A program made the position numbers and the translations under genes. Below the pieces are notes generated by a model that saw only the letters and a program-made list of their open reading frames with translations, made no database searches and was not told where the DNA came from. A stretch of 64,000 nt of DNA from Artemia franciscana (taxonomy: Eukaryota > Arthropoda > Branchiopoda > Anostraca > Artemiidae). The stretch spans positions 1,674,001-1,738,000 of the forward strand of contig NC_088872.1 of the NCBI RefSeq assembly GCF_032884065.1, given 5' to 3'. Positions 21,242-36,492 of the stretch are shown here, in pieces. Position 1 is the stretch's first letter. Each line of letters starts with the position of its first letter.

Positions 21242-23731
21242 CTAGCTGTTGGGGTGGCGTTTCGCGCCACCCCAACACCTAGTTTGTGGTGCACTTCACG
21301 CCCCCCAAGCCCCCCCGCGCGCGTAAGTCGTTACGCGTCATATTAGTTACGCGCCATTGTAGTTGTGTCCCTGTGTCCCACCTGTGAATATAGATAGATT
21401 TATATATGTGTTTAAAACTATGTAAAAATTGCGAATATACAACTTCCTTGGCTTTCCTACTACTGGGAGCTTTCCGTTTCCAATTGCCAGCAATTGATCT
21501 GAAAATATTTGACCAGAGTCATCGTTTTGCAATCGGACACGCACATTTGTAGTTAATTTTAATATTTTTACGTGTGCCCATAAATTAGAATTTTTCAGGC
21601 AAGCATTCATTTCGTCTGCAGGAGTTAAACTACGTAAAAATTGCGAATATACAACATACTTGGCTTTCCCATTGTCTGTGCATATACAAAGCCGTATGTA
21701 CTAATGATGACGTCATATGCAAACGCTCTTTTTACAAACAAACAAACATGCATACACACAACTCGTTTTTATATAGATAGATAGATAGATACATACAATA
21801 CAAATTAACTGCGTAAAACTTGCGAATATACAACATTCTTCGCTGTCCAATTGTCGCTGCATATAAATAGATTGTCAGGTTTACCGACCCTCGAACTTGC
21901 AACGCACAATTGTCCATGGGACTGCCTGGTCTCAAATCTTGGTCAAAACAATATTGTTGATTTCGTGGACGTCTATATTTTTGGGTGCGATATTCGCTCT
22001 TTCACTTAGCCACTAATTATTTTTATAATTTTTTAGAATATTCGGAAATACTTTTTCAATCAATTAATTTTTGGACGTCACTAAATTACAGAAATAAGCA
22101 GGTAGTTGTATACGTCCTGAAATTGAGTCTACTGGGAGCTTTCCGTTTCCAATTTCCAGCAATAGATCTGAAAATGTTTGACCAGAGTCATCATTTTGCA
22201 ATCGGAAACGCATATTTGTAGTTAATTTTAATATTTTTACGTGTGCCCATAAATTAGAATTTTTCAGGCAAGCATTCATTTCGTCTGCAGGAGTTGATCT
22301 AGGTATTATAGGTAATGTTTGCCTGAAATCTCCCGCAAGCAATATTAATGTGCTGCCAAAGGGTTTCGACTTCCCTCTCAAATCTTTCAAGCGTTGATCC
22401 AGAGCCTCGAGCGATTTTTTGTGTGCCATTGTGCACTCATCCCAAATAATAAGTTTGCATTGCTGCAATACTTTACCCATCCCAGATGATTTGGAAATAT
22501 TGCACGTGGGAGTTTCTGTAGAATGCAAATTCAGAGGCAATTCCAAAGCGGAATGAGCAGTTCTTCCACCAGGCAGCAATGTTGCGGCTATTCCGGACGA
22601 CGCAATTACCAACGCTATATCATTTTTTGATCGAATTGATGCCAGAATCCGTTTTATTTTTACAATAATATCATGTAACCCCTTATCGACATTTTTATCA
22701 GGTATTTCAGCGGAAATCACATCATCAATTTCGTTCGAAGTAATTTTTTTTTTATGTAGCCAGATTAGTATATGTGCGTGTGGCACACCTCGTTTTGCCA
22801 TTCCACTGAGTACATCCAGCATCGCACTGACACAAACACTTCAAGTTTTACTATGTAGTTTATCAGTGATTTCAACTTTTGCCGGAAGACATGGGCCGTA
22901 ATGCCATGCCTATGAACCGCCAATTGTCCTTGAAGTAAAAGCTGCAGTATCTCGTCCCAAGATTGATTACATATAAATGTAATAAATAAATCTGGACGAC
23001 CATAGAGAAAAACATGCGCAATAGCATCTTGAGCATATTCATGCATATGACGAGGACTGCCATTATATGACGAAGGTAAAATTGTTAATCTTCCAACGTT
23101 TGTAGTATTACCGTCATTTATAACTTCATCTCGCAAATGAATGTATTGTTCAGAGCGAAGCTTGGTCTGATTCAGGCAGATATATAGCAAACGTTCTGAA
23201 TCAATTTTAGCATACATATCAACGATCAAATTGGTGAAACAATTTACGACATTTTAAAATATAATTTTCTTCATCCTGCCGAATCATTAGTCTATAGGAA
23301 TAATAATGCATTGCACTACATTTCTTATTCATTTCTTTGTTAGTGGCTGGATTCATTAATTTAATATTAAAGTGATAGCCGTCGGCTCCATCCCAAAAAA
23401 TGATAGGATATTGTAGGGTATCGTAGCATCGATGAGTTTCAGCAATTCTTAACAACTGAGCGTTTCGCTTATGAAGAATAATATCTCGAGGTAAAAACTG
23501 ATCACCGACCATAACGACTGCCACTTCGTCGATAGGCCAGGAGGCGTTTTGTCAGCGGAAATAACAATTTTATGCGTATCAGTAGGCATCAAATCGATGG
23601 CTGTTTTGAACAGACGCACTAAATTATTATTTTCGTGGAAAAGATGTTGCAATTTGGAAACGATTGTCCTTTCAACGTTGGGAGAAATTTTGCAACGTGC
23701 ATTCAATTCGTGTCCCACCTGTGAATATAGA
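21242..23731 (-). mobile_element. Deleted Rep-helicase Helitron, copy B (2.49 kb)
   Basis: Minus strand from TC-TATATTCACAGGTGGGACAC to the hairpin and CTAG|T. The 5' terminus is fused straight to Rep-helicase codons. The 3' part has a nested (TATC)n plus 5'-terminus insertion like the one at 6540-6740. This copy retains the Rep nuclease region. Confidence 0.8.
21805..23718 (-). pseudogene. Helitron Rep-helicase copy B: Rep domain fused to helicase lacking Walker A
   Basis: Pieces in order on the minus strand: LNARCKISPNVERTIV and LVRLFKTAIDLMPTDTHKIV; GDQFLPRDIILHKRNAQLL; the Helitron_like_N hallmark GRPDLFITFICNQSWDEI; the HUH nuclease motif PHAHILIWLHKKK. After DKGLHDIIVK the reading jumps to LASIRSKNDIA in the helicase, so Walker A and its surroundings are deleted. 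Walker B (KLIIWDECTMAHK) and GDFRQTLPIIPRS remain. A stop follows LVTSKN, and a second deletion removes most codons up to the C-terminal tail. Frameshifts lie near 23500, 23225 and 22800. Rep endonuclease would nick and join the Helitron ends; this copy is clearly inactive. It is the only copy here with the HUH motif. Confidence 0.9.
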
Positions 23732-23761
23732 TAAAAGAGAAAAGATTTCTCTTTTCGTTAT

Positions 23762-23796
<35 letters not shown>
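23732..23796. repeat. Small hairpin and (TA)n
   Basis: A perfect 10-bp inverted repeat (AAAAGAGAAA, AGA, TTTCTCTTTT) next to the copy B 5' end, then ~35 bases of TA. Confidence 0.8.
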
Positions 23797-25360
<1,564 letters not shown>

Positions 25361-25477
25361 TTATTCATATTTTTTTAGTTTTCTTTTTCTCTTTTATTTT
25401 TCAGTTTTTTCCTTTTTTTTAGTTTTTTTCTTTTTTAGTTTTTAGTTTTTTTTAGTTTTTTACCTTTTTTTAGTTTT
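25361..25477 (-). repeat. A-rich Helitron array
   Basis: TTTTTAG-type array on the plus strand, joined at 25478 to the end of the charged ORF after LDKVI. Confidence 0.7.
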
Positions 25478-25895
25478 TTGATAACCTTATCCAAGTCAAA
25501 ATCCCAAACCCAATCATGGTCGCTATCATTTTCAGTTTTCATATGTTTTGACTCTCGCTGTCCAGGTGGATTTTCATCTAACTGCGCGGTTTTGCGTTCT
25601 TTAGCCGCAAGCCTGTTTTCTTGCTGTTCTTGTGATTCCTCGGCATGCTTTCTTTTCTTACTTTCTCTATCAGCCGCAAGTCTTTTGGCATAGACTCTTT
25701 GAGGAGCTTTCTCGGCTGTTGCCATTGTAGGTTCTTCAGTCATTTTACAATTAAACATTTTTCCGTCTACGATCTTCATACAATTAAAAATTTGTCTTTG
25801 AACGATTTTCTTAAATACTTTTAATGACGTCATCGTCATAACAAATATGACGACAACTAGCTTCATGACGACATGATGACATGACGTCACTCGAC

Positions 25896-25900
<5 letters not shown>
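25478..25900 (-). CDS. Helitron-borne charged protein, single-repeat form
   Basis: Contains MTEEPTMATAEKAPQRVYAK, one KKRKHAEESQEQQENRLAAK unit, TAQLDENPPGQRES and NDSDHDWVWDFDLDKVI. The normal INAYQI ending is lost: the frame runs into A-rich array codons (KKLKKGKKLKK). Upstream residues come from the TGACGTCA zone, so Met of MTEEPTMA or a Met shortly before it is the likeliest start. The 5' terminus ends at TGTCGAGTGACGTCATG without the usual TATATATAAAAATAAG, having been replaced by TA repeats. Confidence 0.5.
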
Positions 25901-29656
<3,756 letters not shown>

Positions 29657-29756
29657 NNNNNNNNNNNNNNNNNNNNNNNNNNNNNNNNNNNNNNNNNNNN
29701 NNNNNNNNNNNNNNNNNNNNNNNNNNNNNNNNNNNNNNNNNNNNNNNNNNNNNNNN
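29657..29756. other. Assembly gap (100 N)
   Basis: A conventional 100-N gap of unknown true size inside a TA-rich Helitron end; sequence either side should not be assumed contiguous. Confidence 1.
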
Positions 29757-30220
29757 ATATATATATATATATATATATATGTTTTAACTATATATATATA
29801 TATGTTTTTAACTACGTAAAACTTGCGAATATACAAAATTCTTCGCTGTCCCATTGTCTGTGCATATACAAAGCCTTATCTATATATATATAAAAATAAG
29901 TTGTCTGTGTGTGTGTGTTTCTGTCGAGTGACGTCATGTTTGTGTGTCGACTGACGTATTGTTTTCGACTGACGAAATTACAGACCGGGACATCGGGACA
30001 CAAATGACAACCGGGACACCGGCACATCTATATATATAAAAACTAGCTGTTGGGGTGGCGCTTCGCGCCACCCCAACACCTAGTTGGTGGGGGCGCTTCG
30101 CGCCCCCCCCCCAAGCCCCCCCGCGCGCGTAAGTCGTTACGCACCATATTAGTTACGCGCCATTGTAGTTGTGTCCCTATGTCCCACCTGTGAATATAGA
30201 TATATATATATATATATATA
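29757..30220. mobile_element. Helitron junction block, duplicated at ~35975-36410
   Basis: Short minus-strand Rep-helicase tail, then a plus-strand TC-TATATATATATAAAAATAAG 5' end with TGACGTCA zone and brief minisatellite. Then a 16-base plus-strand terminus (TCTATATATATAAAAA) into which a minus-strand 3' module (30043 onward) is inserted. The same composite recurs almost exactly near 35975-36410. Confidence 0.7.
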
Positions 30221-30238
30221 CTACTACTACTACTACTA

Positions 30239-33160
30239 CTAATAACTCACTGCAGCACCAAGCCGCCTGAGGCCAACACAGCTACGCACACTCCTCCTCC
30301 AACCTAATCTATTTAAAGCCTCCCTCTTTTACACCCTCCCAGGAAGTTCCCATTTCCTTTAAATCCTTATTTATGACATCCTCCCAACCCAGACAAGGAC
30401 GACCTGCTTTCCGTGTAGCCCCAGACGGTTGGCCGAAAAGGACAATCTTCGGTAATCTGTCATCCTTCATCCGTAGAACGTGGCCTAGCCATCTCAACCT
30501 TTCTTTCATTATAGCCCCAGAAAGCAGGATTGAACCACACTTTTCGTACAACCTACTGTTTGAAATACGGTCAGTCAGCCAGGTACCCAGAACAATCCGT
30601 AGGCAATTTCTCTGGAAAACATCTAGTAAATTTTCATCTGCTTTTCGGAGTGTCCCATGCTTCAGAGCCATATTTGACCACTGTCATCACTGTAGCTTCC
30701 AATATTCTAATCTTGGTTTGTAGGCTTATCTTTCTATTCTTCCAAACTTTTTTTAACTGTGAAAAAACACCCTGAGCTTTAGCTATTCTACTTTTAACAT
30801 CTTCACTGCTCCCACCATCTTTACTAATAATACTACCAAAGTAACTGAAGCTCCCAACCTGATCAATCTTTTCGTTACCTAAGGTCACCTGTTCATCTTC
30901 ACTTATTCCCAATCTTAGTGACTTAGTCTTCTTAACATTAATTTTCAAGCCTATTTTAGCACCCTGAACTCGTAAAACCTCTAAAAATTCATTCATTTTG
31001 CTCACACTTTCATCTAATATGCTTAAATCATCAGCATAATCTAAGTCCAGGAGCGTTCTTCCTCCCCATTTGATTCCATGGTCTCCAATTGCCTTTCCTG
31101 TGCTCCTTAAGACGAACTCCATCAAAATGATCCATATAAAGGGGGATAGAACACAACCCTGCTTAACTCCTGATTTAATACAAAACCAGTTGCTAACCTC
31201 ATTTCCTACCTTAACCGCAGCAGTATTATTCTCGTACATAGCGCAAATCACTTTAATGTATTTTTCTGGTATACCATATAACGATAAGACCTTTTTTAAC
31301 GCTGTTCTATCAACAGAATCGAAAGCTTGCTCATAATCGATAAAAATAAGGACCAAAGGTGTTTGACAACGAAGGGACTTCTCAATTATTAACCTAAGAG
31401 TGAAAACATGGTCGACACATCCTCTACCTTTTCTAAAACCGCATTGTTCTTCCTTAAAACTTTGTCTACAGCATGTCTCAGTCTAAAAAGTATCATATTA
31501 CTCAGTAATTTGCTACCTACAGAGACCAGACTAATGCCTCGATAATTCCGACATTCACTCTTGTCACCTTTCTTATACAGTGGTTTAATTAAGGTTTTCC
31601 TAAAATCATTGGGTACTTCCCCTTTTTCAAAAATCATGTTCATAATCTTCAGTAGCTTATTCCTAACCTCAGAGCCACCATATTTAAGGAACTCATTAAT
31701 CATACTATCAGCACCTGGGGCCTTATTATTTTTTAATCCTTCTAGTACTGTCGCTAATTCTTCCTCACTAAACAAATCTTCCTTCACATCCAAGGTATCA
31801 CAAACTTTTTCATTTTCATCTATATCTTTTCCTGCAACTGTATCTCGGTTTAGCACATTCTCAAAATGTTTCCACCCATCTTTCTTTAACTTTTTCCTTA
31901 TCACTAATTGTGACCCCATTTCTATCTTTAACTGGGACTAGTCCGGATCGGCTACTCCCTTTCAATTTATTAACATGCCAGTATAATATTTTACTATTAT
32001 GCCGTCTAGCCGCATCTTCCAGATCCTCAGCAATTTTATCCATCGCCTCCATTTCACATCTCCTTAGTTCATATTTTAATGCTTTCTCCACTTTCTTTAC
32101 ATTCCTTTTGTTTTCATACGACCTATCGCTCAGATAATTCTTATACAAACCCCTTCTACTCTCTATTAAACCTAAAGCTTTTTCACTAATATTCCTAGTT
32201 GCTGTCTTAGCACTCTTCCCTAGGACACCATCAGCAACTTCACAAATTGTTTTTCTGAAATTATTCCATCCATCTTCCACATTGTCAAATTTTAAACCCT
32301 CAAGTTCAGTACTCAACTGTTCCTGGAATTTTTTTCTCAAATTTTCATCCTGAAGTCTACCAACATCATAACTTCCCGGGAGGGAGTTACTCTTCCGAAA
32401 TTTCAGCTTTAAATTAACCTTAGACACTACTAGATGGTGATCTTTACTTTTAACATCAATAACGGCACTCCTATACACCCTAGTATCTTGTATTGATCCT
32501 GCTAGTCTTCTGTTTACAATAACATAATCAATAAGGTTTGCTGTCTTACCATCACGTGAATACCATGTCAACTTATGGGCCATTTTGTGACCAAACACCG
32601 TATTGGTTATAACTAGGTTGTTATACCTACAAAATTGCAAAAGCCTATAGCCATTACTGTTTTCTTTTCCTACACCAAAATTACCTAGGCTAGGATACCA
32701 TCTATCCCTATTTCTACCAACCTGGGCATTAAAATCTCCTAGCAAAAACACCATATTTCTACCTGGTACCCTGTCTATTTGCTCCTGTAACTGTAAGTAA
32801 AATTCATCTGAGTCACTAGTATCTCCATCAGTTGGTTCAATGGGGGCATATACTACTATAACTGATACCCTAAACTTTTTAGTCATAAAATGAGCAATTA
32901 GTATTCTATTATTAATACCTTCCCAGCCTAAAACAAGACTTAGCAGCTTCCTTATTCATCATGAGCCCTACTCCCTGTCTATGTACCCCATCCTTCCTTC
33001 CTGAGTAAACAAATTCTATGTCACCTAATTTCATGCTTCCTACCCCTGGGATATGAGTTTCTGAAACTCCTAATAAATCCAGTTCAAACCGTCTGAATTC
33101 GTCAGTCAAAATGTCGATGCGATAGTCATTTTTTAACGTCCGTAACATTCCAAGTTCCAA
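30239..33160 (-). pseudogene. LINE ORF2: AP endonuclease plus reverse transcriptase, several frameshifts
   Basis: Endonuclease nicks target DNA and the RT primes on it. Seen: LLGVSETHIPG, VVYAPIEPTDGD, FLLGDFNAQVGR, YVIVNRRL and the SKDHHLV block (endonuclease). Then FRKTLIKPLYKKGDKSECRN, YRGISL, FIDYEQAFDSVDR (motif A), GVKQGCVLSP, LDYADDLSIL (catalytic motif C), KTKSLRLG and FSYFGSIIS. The C-terminal part has RLRWLGHVLRMKDDRLPK. The reading changes frame near 32930, 31870, 31420, 30665 and 30315, each explained by one small indel; no in-frame stop beyond these was noticed. The final stop (TAG) is the first unit of the (TAG)n tail, so there is practically no 3' UTR. Inactive, but fairly young. 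Confidence 0.9.
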
Positions 33161-33173
33161 TTTTTCATGTTCT

Positions 33174-34010
33174 TTAAATCTTTGAAATTATTTTGGCCTC
33201 AAGAAAAGCAGTGATCCCGGATACCAGTGCAGGATGGGGACCAACATATCTTCTCAAGTCTACACCGAAGCGCTTAAGCCGGCTTAGAACCGGACAGCAA
33301 GAAGTCCCTGGGACCTCCAGTAAGTTGGAGGCTTTGTGCAATCCTGGGCCCATCTTGGTCACAACATGGTTTTCAGCACTTGGCGATGCTCTTCTATCAA
33401 CAAGAGTCGAAATCCCACACAGACAGTCCCAAGCCTATTACCTCCGACTCATTATATATTCATGCCTACAAATATTATGCTACTACGGGGAGGCAGCCCA
33501 TAGTAGATAAATTAGCTAGGAAGAGGTTTTTCAGCCCGAAAACGCCCATCAAAACAAACCAAGCCCAGAAAATTATCCAATAATCAGAATCCCGTACGAG
33601 TGCTGTGTTGTTTACTAGGCTATAATTTCCTCGAGGGGCGCCACTCCTCAAGTGGGAAAAATTGACCGCAAGTTTCCCAGTCTTGCAGGTACCCCGAAAG
33701 GGTCGAGGCAGCCCTTTACAGAGGCCGTTGTCCATAAATCTGGATCTTACGCCCTGCCGCAGTTGTCCTCCTATAGAGGATCCTCCCACGATGGTGTTCT
33801 GCTTCACCAAGCAATTTAACCTATTACTGGGAGAAGGTTTGTAACTCATCTGACGCGTGAACACGGCAGTTGGCCCTGCTGAGTGTACATTTGAGGGGCC
33901 TTCTTCCTCCTCCACCTGAAATTATGACCCCCAGGGGAGGGTTTCCCAGTTTCTATTATGGGCCCCACTGGGACAAGGTCCTACTTGGCCTAAGCCTCCT
34001 ATGGAGCTAC
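33174..34010 (-). mobile_element. LINE 5' region with small open frames
   Basis: Higher GC than its surroundings. Open frames of 60-146 codons on the minus strand (for example 33475-33915 with MEEEEGPSNVHSAGPTAV, and 33174-33362 with LEVPGTSCCPVLSRL) have no recognisable domain. They could be 5' UTR or a small ORF1. Continuity with the endonuclease and the abrupt return to TA repeats near 34030 place it in the LINE. Confidence 0.6.
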
Positions 34011-34025
34011 TCTACCTATCTATAG

Positions 34026-34032
34026 GGCTTAC

Positions 34033-34088
<56 letters not shown>

Positions 34089-34183
34089 ATACACATACAT
34101 ATACATACACACATACATATACACATACACACATATACACATACATACACATATACTCATTAACGTGCAAGTATGTACCCTGA
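34026..34183. repeat. (TA)n and (CACATA)n simple repeats
   Basis: TA tract to about 34092, then ACACATACATA variants to 34165. Confidence 0.9.
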
Positions 34184-34309
34184 ATTGGTATAGGCTAGGT
34201 CTGTATATGGTGAATATTAATTTCCTTTCTGATGCAAATGCACAATAACTTTGGATTCAGGATGCAATTCTGACTATAGAGATAAGTATTTTTCTTACTT
34301 GAAGTGTAT
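34184..34309. other. Unique-looking spacer
   Basis: Short AT-rich sequence leading into the 124-bp array; nothing recognised. Confidence 0.4.
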
Positions 34310-34980
34310 GTGCAGAATTAGAAATTCTGCTGGTACTACAAAAGTAGACCTAAGTAGCCAATTTAGCCTGTCTGAAACATCTCACAAGCCAACACCTTAT
34401 AAAAAACACCTTTGATAATTTAAATGGAATAAGAAAACTTATTAGAAATTCTGCTGATACTGCAAAAGTAGACCTAAGTAGCCAATTTAGCCTGTTTGAA
34501 ACATCTCACAAGCCAACACCCTATAGAAAACACCTTTGAGAATTTAAATGAAGAAGAAAACTTATTAGAGACTCTGCTAATACTGCAAAAGTAGACCTAA
34601 GTATCCAATTTAGGCTGTTTGAAACATCTCAAAAGCCAACACCCTATAGAAAACACCTTTGACAATTTAAATGAATAAGAAAACTAGTTAAAAACTCTGC
34701 TAATACTGCAAAAGTAGACCTAAGTAGCCAATTTAGCCTGTTTGAAGCATCTCACAAGCCGACACCCTATAGAAAAACACCTTTGACAATTTAAATGAAT
34801 AAGAAAACTAGTTAAAAACTCTGCTAATACTGCAAAAGTAGACCTAAGTATCCAATTTAGCCTGTTTGAAACATCTCACAAGCCAACACCCTATAGAAAA
34901 CACCTTTGACAATTTAAATGAATAAGAAAACTAGTTAAAAACTCTGCTAATACTGCAAACGTAGACCTAAGTATCCAATA
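34310..34980. repeat. ~124-bp tandem repeat, about five and a half units
   Basis: AAAAGTAGACCTAAGTA recurs near 34340, 34464, 34587, 34710 and 34834, with a variant near 34957. The conserved segment includes CTGTTTGAAACATCTCACAA and CACCTTTGACAATTTAAATG. On the plus strand most of each unit is open (KVDLSSQFSLFETSHKPTPY), but 124 is not a multiple of three, so no long protein results. The array stops abruptly inside Helitron minisatellite at 34981. Confidence 0.9.
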
Positions 34981-35889
34981 TGTAGTTTTGTCCCTGTGTC
35001 CAGGTCGTCATTTGTGTCCCGGTGTCCCAGTCTGTGATTTCTCTTTGAGTGTCCCGGGCGTCATTTATATTCCATGTGTCCCGGTGTCTCGGTCGTCATT
35101 TATATCCCCCTGTGCCCCCCGGCGTCCCCGTTGTAGTTGTGTCCCTGTGTCCCGGTCGTCATTTATATTCCCTGTGTCCCGGTCGTCATTTGTATCCCGG
35201 TGTCCCGGTCTGTATATACATTCGTTTTTTAGTTTTGTTTTTCTCCTTTATTTTTTTCCTTTTTTATTTTTTTTCTTTTTTAGTTTATTTAGATTTTTAG
35301 ATTTTTTAGTTTTTTTATTAGTTTTTATTTTTTTTTCTTTTTAGTTTTTTGTAGTTTTTACCTTTTTTTAGTTTTTTAGTTTTTTTTACTTATATCCTGG
35401 TCGTCATTTATACTCCCTGTGTCCTGGTTGTCATTTATATTCCCTGTGTCCCAGTGTCCCGGTCGTCATTTGTGTCCCGGTGTCCCGGTCTGTAATTTCT
35501 ATTCAAACAATCCCTGTGTCTCAGTCGTCAATTATATATCCCGCCTGTGCCCCCGGCGTCCCCCGTTGTAGTTGTGTCCCTGTGTCCCGGTCGTCATTTA
35601 TATTCCCGGTTATATCCACACTTTCTTTTCTTACTTTCTCTATCAGCAGCAAGTTTTTTGGCATAGACTCTTTGAGCAGCTTCCTCGGCTGTTGCCATTG
35701 TAGATTCTTCAGTCATTTTACAATTAAACATTTTTCCGTGAACGCATGTCTTAAATACCATTAATGACGTCACTTTCATAACAAAAATGACGACAACTAA
35801 TTTCATGACGTCAGTCAACACAGAAACATGACGTCACCTTATCCACAGACAGACACACAGACAGACAACTTATTTTTATATATATATAG
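34981..35889 (-). mobile_element. Helitron body separated from its 3' end by the LINE region
   Basis: 34981-35400 duplicates 36745-37165 (minisatellite then A-rich array). It continues through more minisatellite (35400-35610) and a charged-ORF piece to a 5' terminus near 35889. Its 3' module is probably at 30043-30200, on the other side of the 4.8-kb LINE/array insertion. Confidence 0.65.
35594..35821 (-). pseudogene. Charged Helitron protein, N-terminal part only
   Basis: [58 protein letters not shown], then broken by minisatellite codons (GYNREYK). The C-terminal acidic end is missing. Confidence 0.6.
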
Positions 35890-35988
<99 letters not shown>

Positions 35989-36250
35989 TTTAACTATATA
36001 TATATATATATATGTTTTTAACTACGTAAAACTTGCGAATATACAAAATTCTTCGCTGTCCCATTGTCAGTGCATATACAAAGCCTTATCTATATATATA
36101 AAAATAAGTTGTCTGTGTGTGTGTGTTTCTGTGGAGTGATGTCATGTTTGTGTGTCGACTGACGTATTGTTTTCGACTGACGAAATTACAGACCGGGACA
36201 TCGGGACACAAATGACAACCGGGACACCGGCACATCTATATATATAAAAA
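35890..36250. repeat. (TA)n and duplicate of the 29757-30042 block
   Basis: About 95 bases of TA, then the same tail / 5'-end / minisatellite composite seen before the LINE, ending TCTATATATATAAAAA at the next Helitron. Confidence 0.75.
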
Positions 36251-36404
36251 CTAGCTGTTGGGGTGGCGCTTCGCGCCACCCCAACACCTATTTGGTGGGG
36301 GCGCTTCGCGCCCCCCCCCAAGCCCCCCCGCGCGCGTAAGTCGTTACGCGCCATATTAGTTACGCGCCATTGTAGTTGTGTCCCTATGTCCCACCTGTGA
36401 ATAT

Positions 36405-36492
<88 letters not shown>

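Larger units (their letters stand above)
30221..34025 (-). mobile_element. Near-full-length RTE/CFDP2-like LINE
   Basis: About 3.8 kb with apurinic endonuclease, reverse transcriptase and C-terminal domain in order and no large deletion. The 3' end is a (TAG)n tail, as in RTE-type elements. TA repeats flank both ends, so it seems inserted in a TA tract of a Helitron; the left boundary around 34025 is approximate and no target duplication could be defined in TA repeats. Confidence 0.88.

Noticed and set aside
21985-22221. Plus-strand open frames opposite Rep-helicase (also 49754-49978, 50091-50327, 5553-5951)
   Set aside because: Antisense shadows of helicase codons; they repeat in all three copies only because the helicase does.
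30373-30775. Plus-strand open frames opposite the LINE (also 31070-31336, 31561-31941, 33193-33583)
   Set aside because: Shadows of the minus-strand RT/endonuclease frames, whose motifs are unmistakable.
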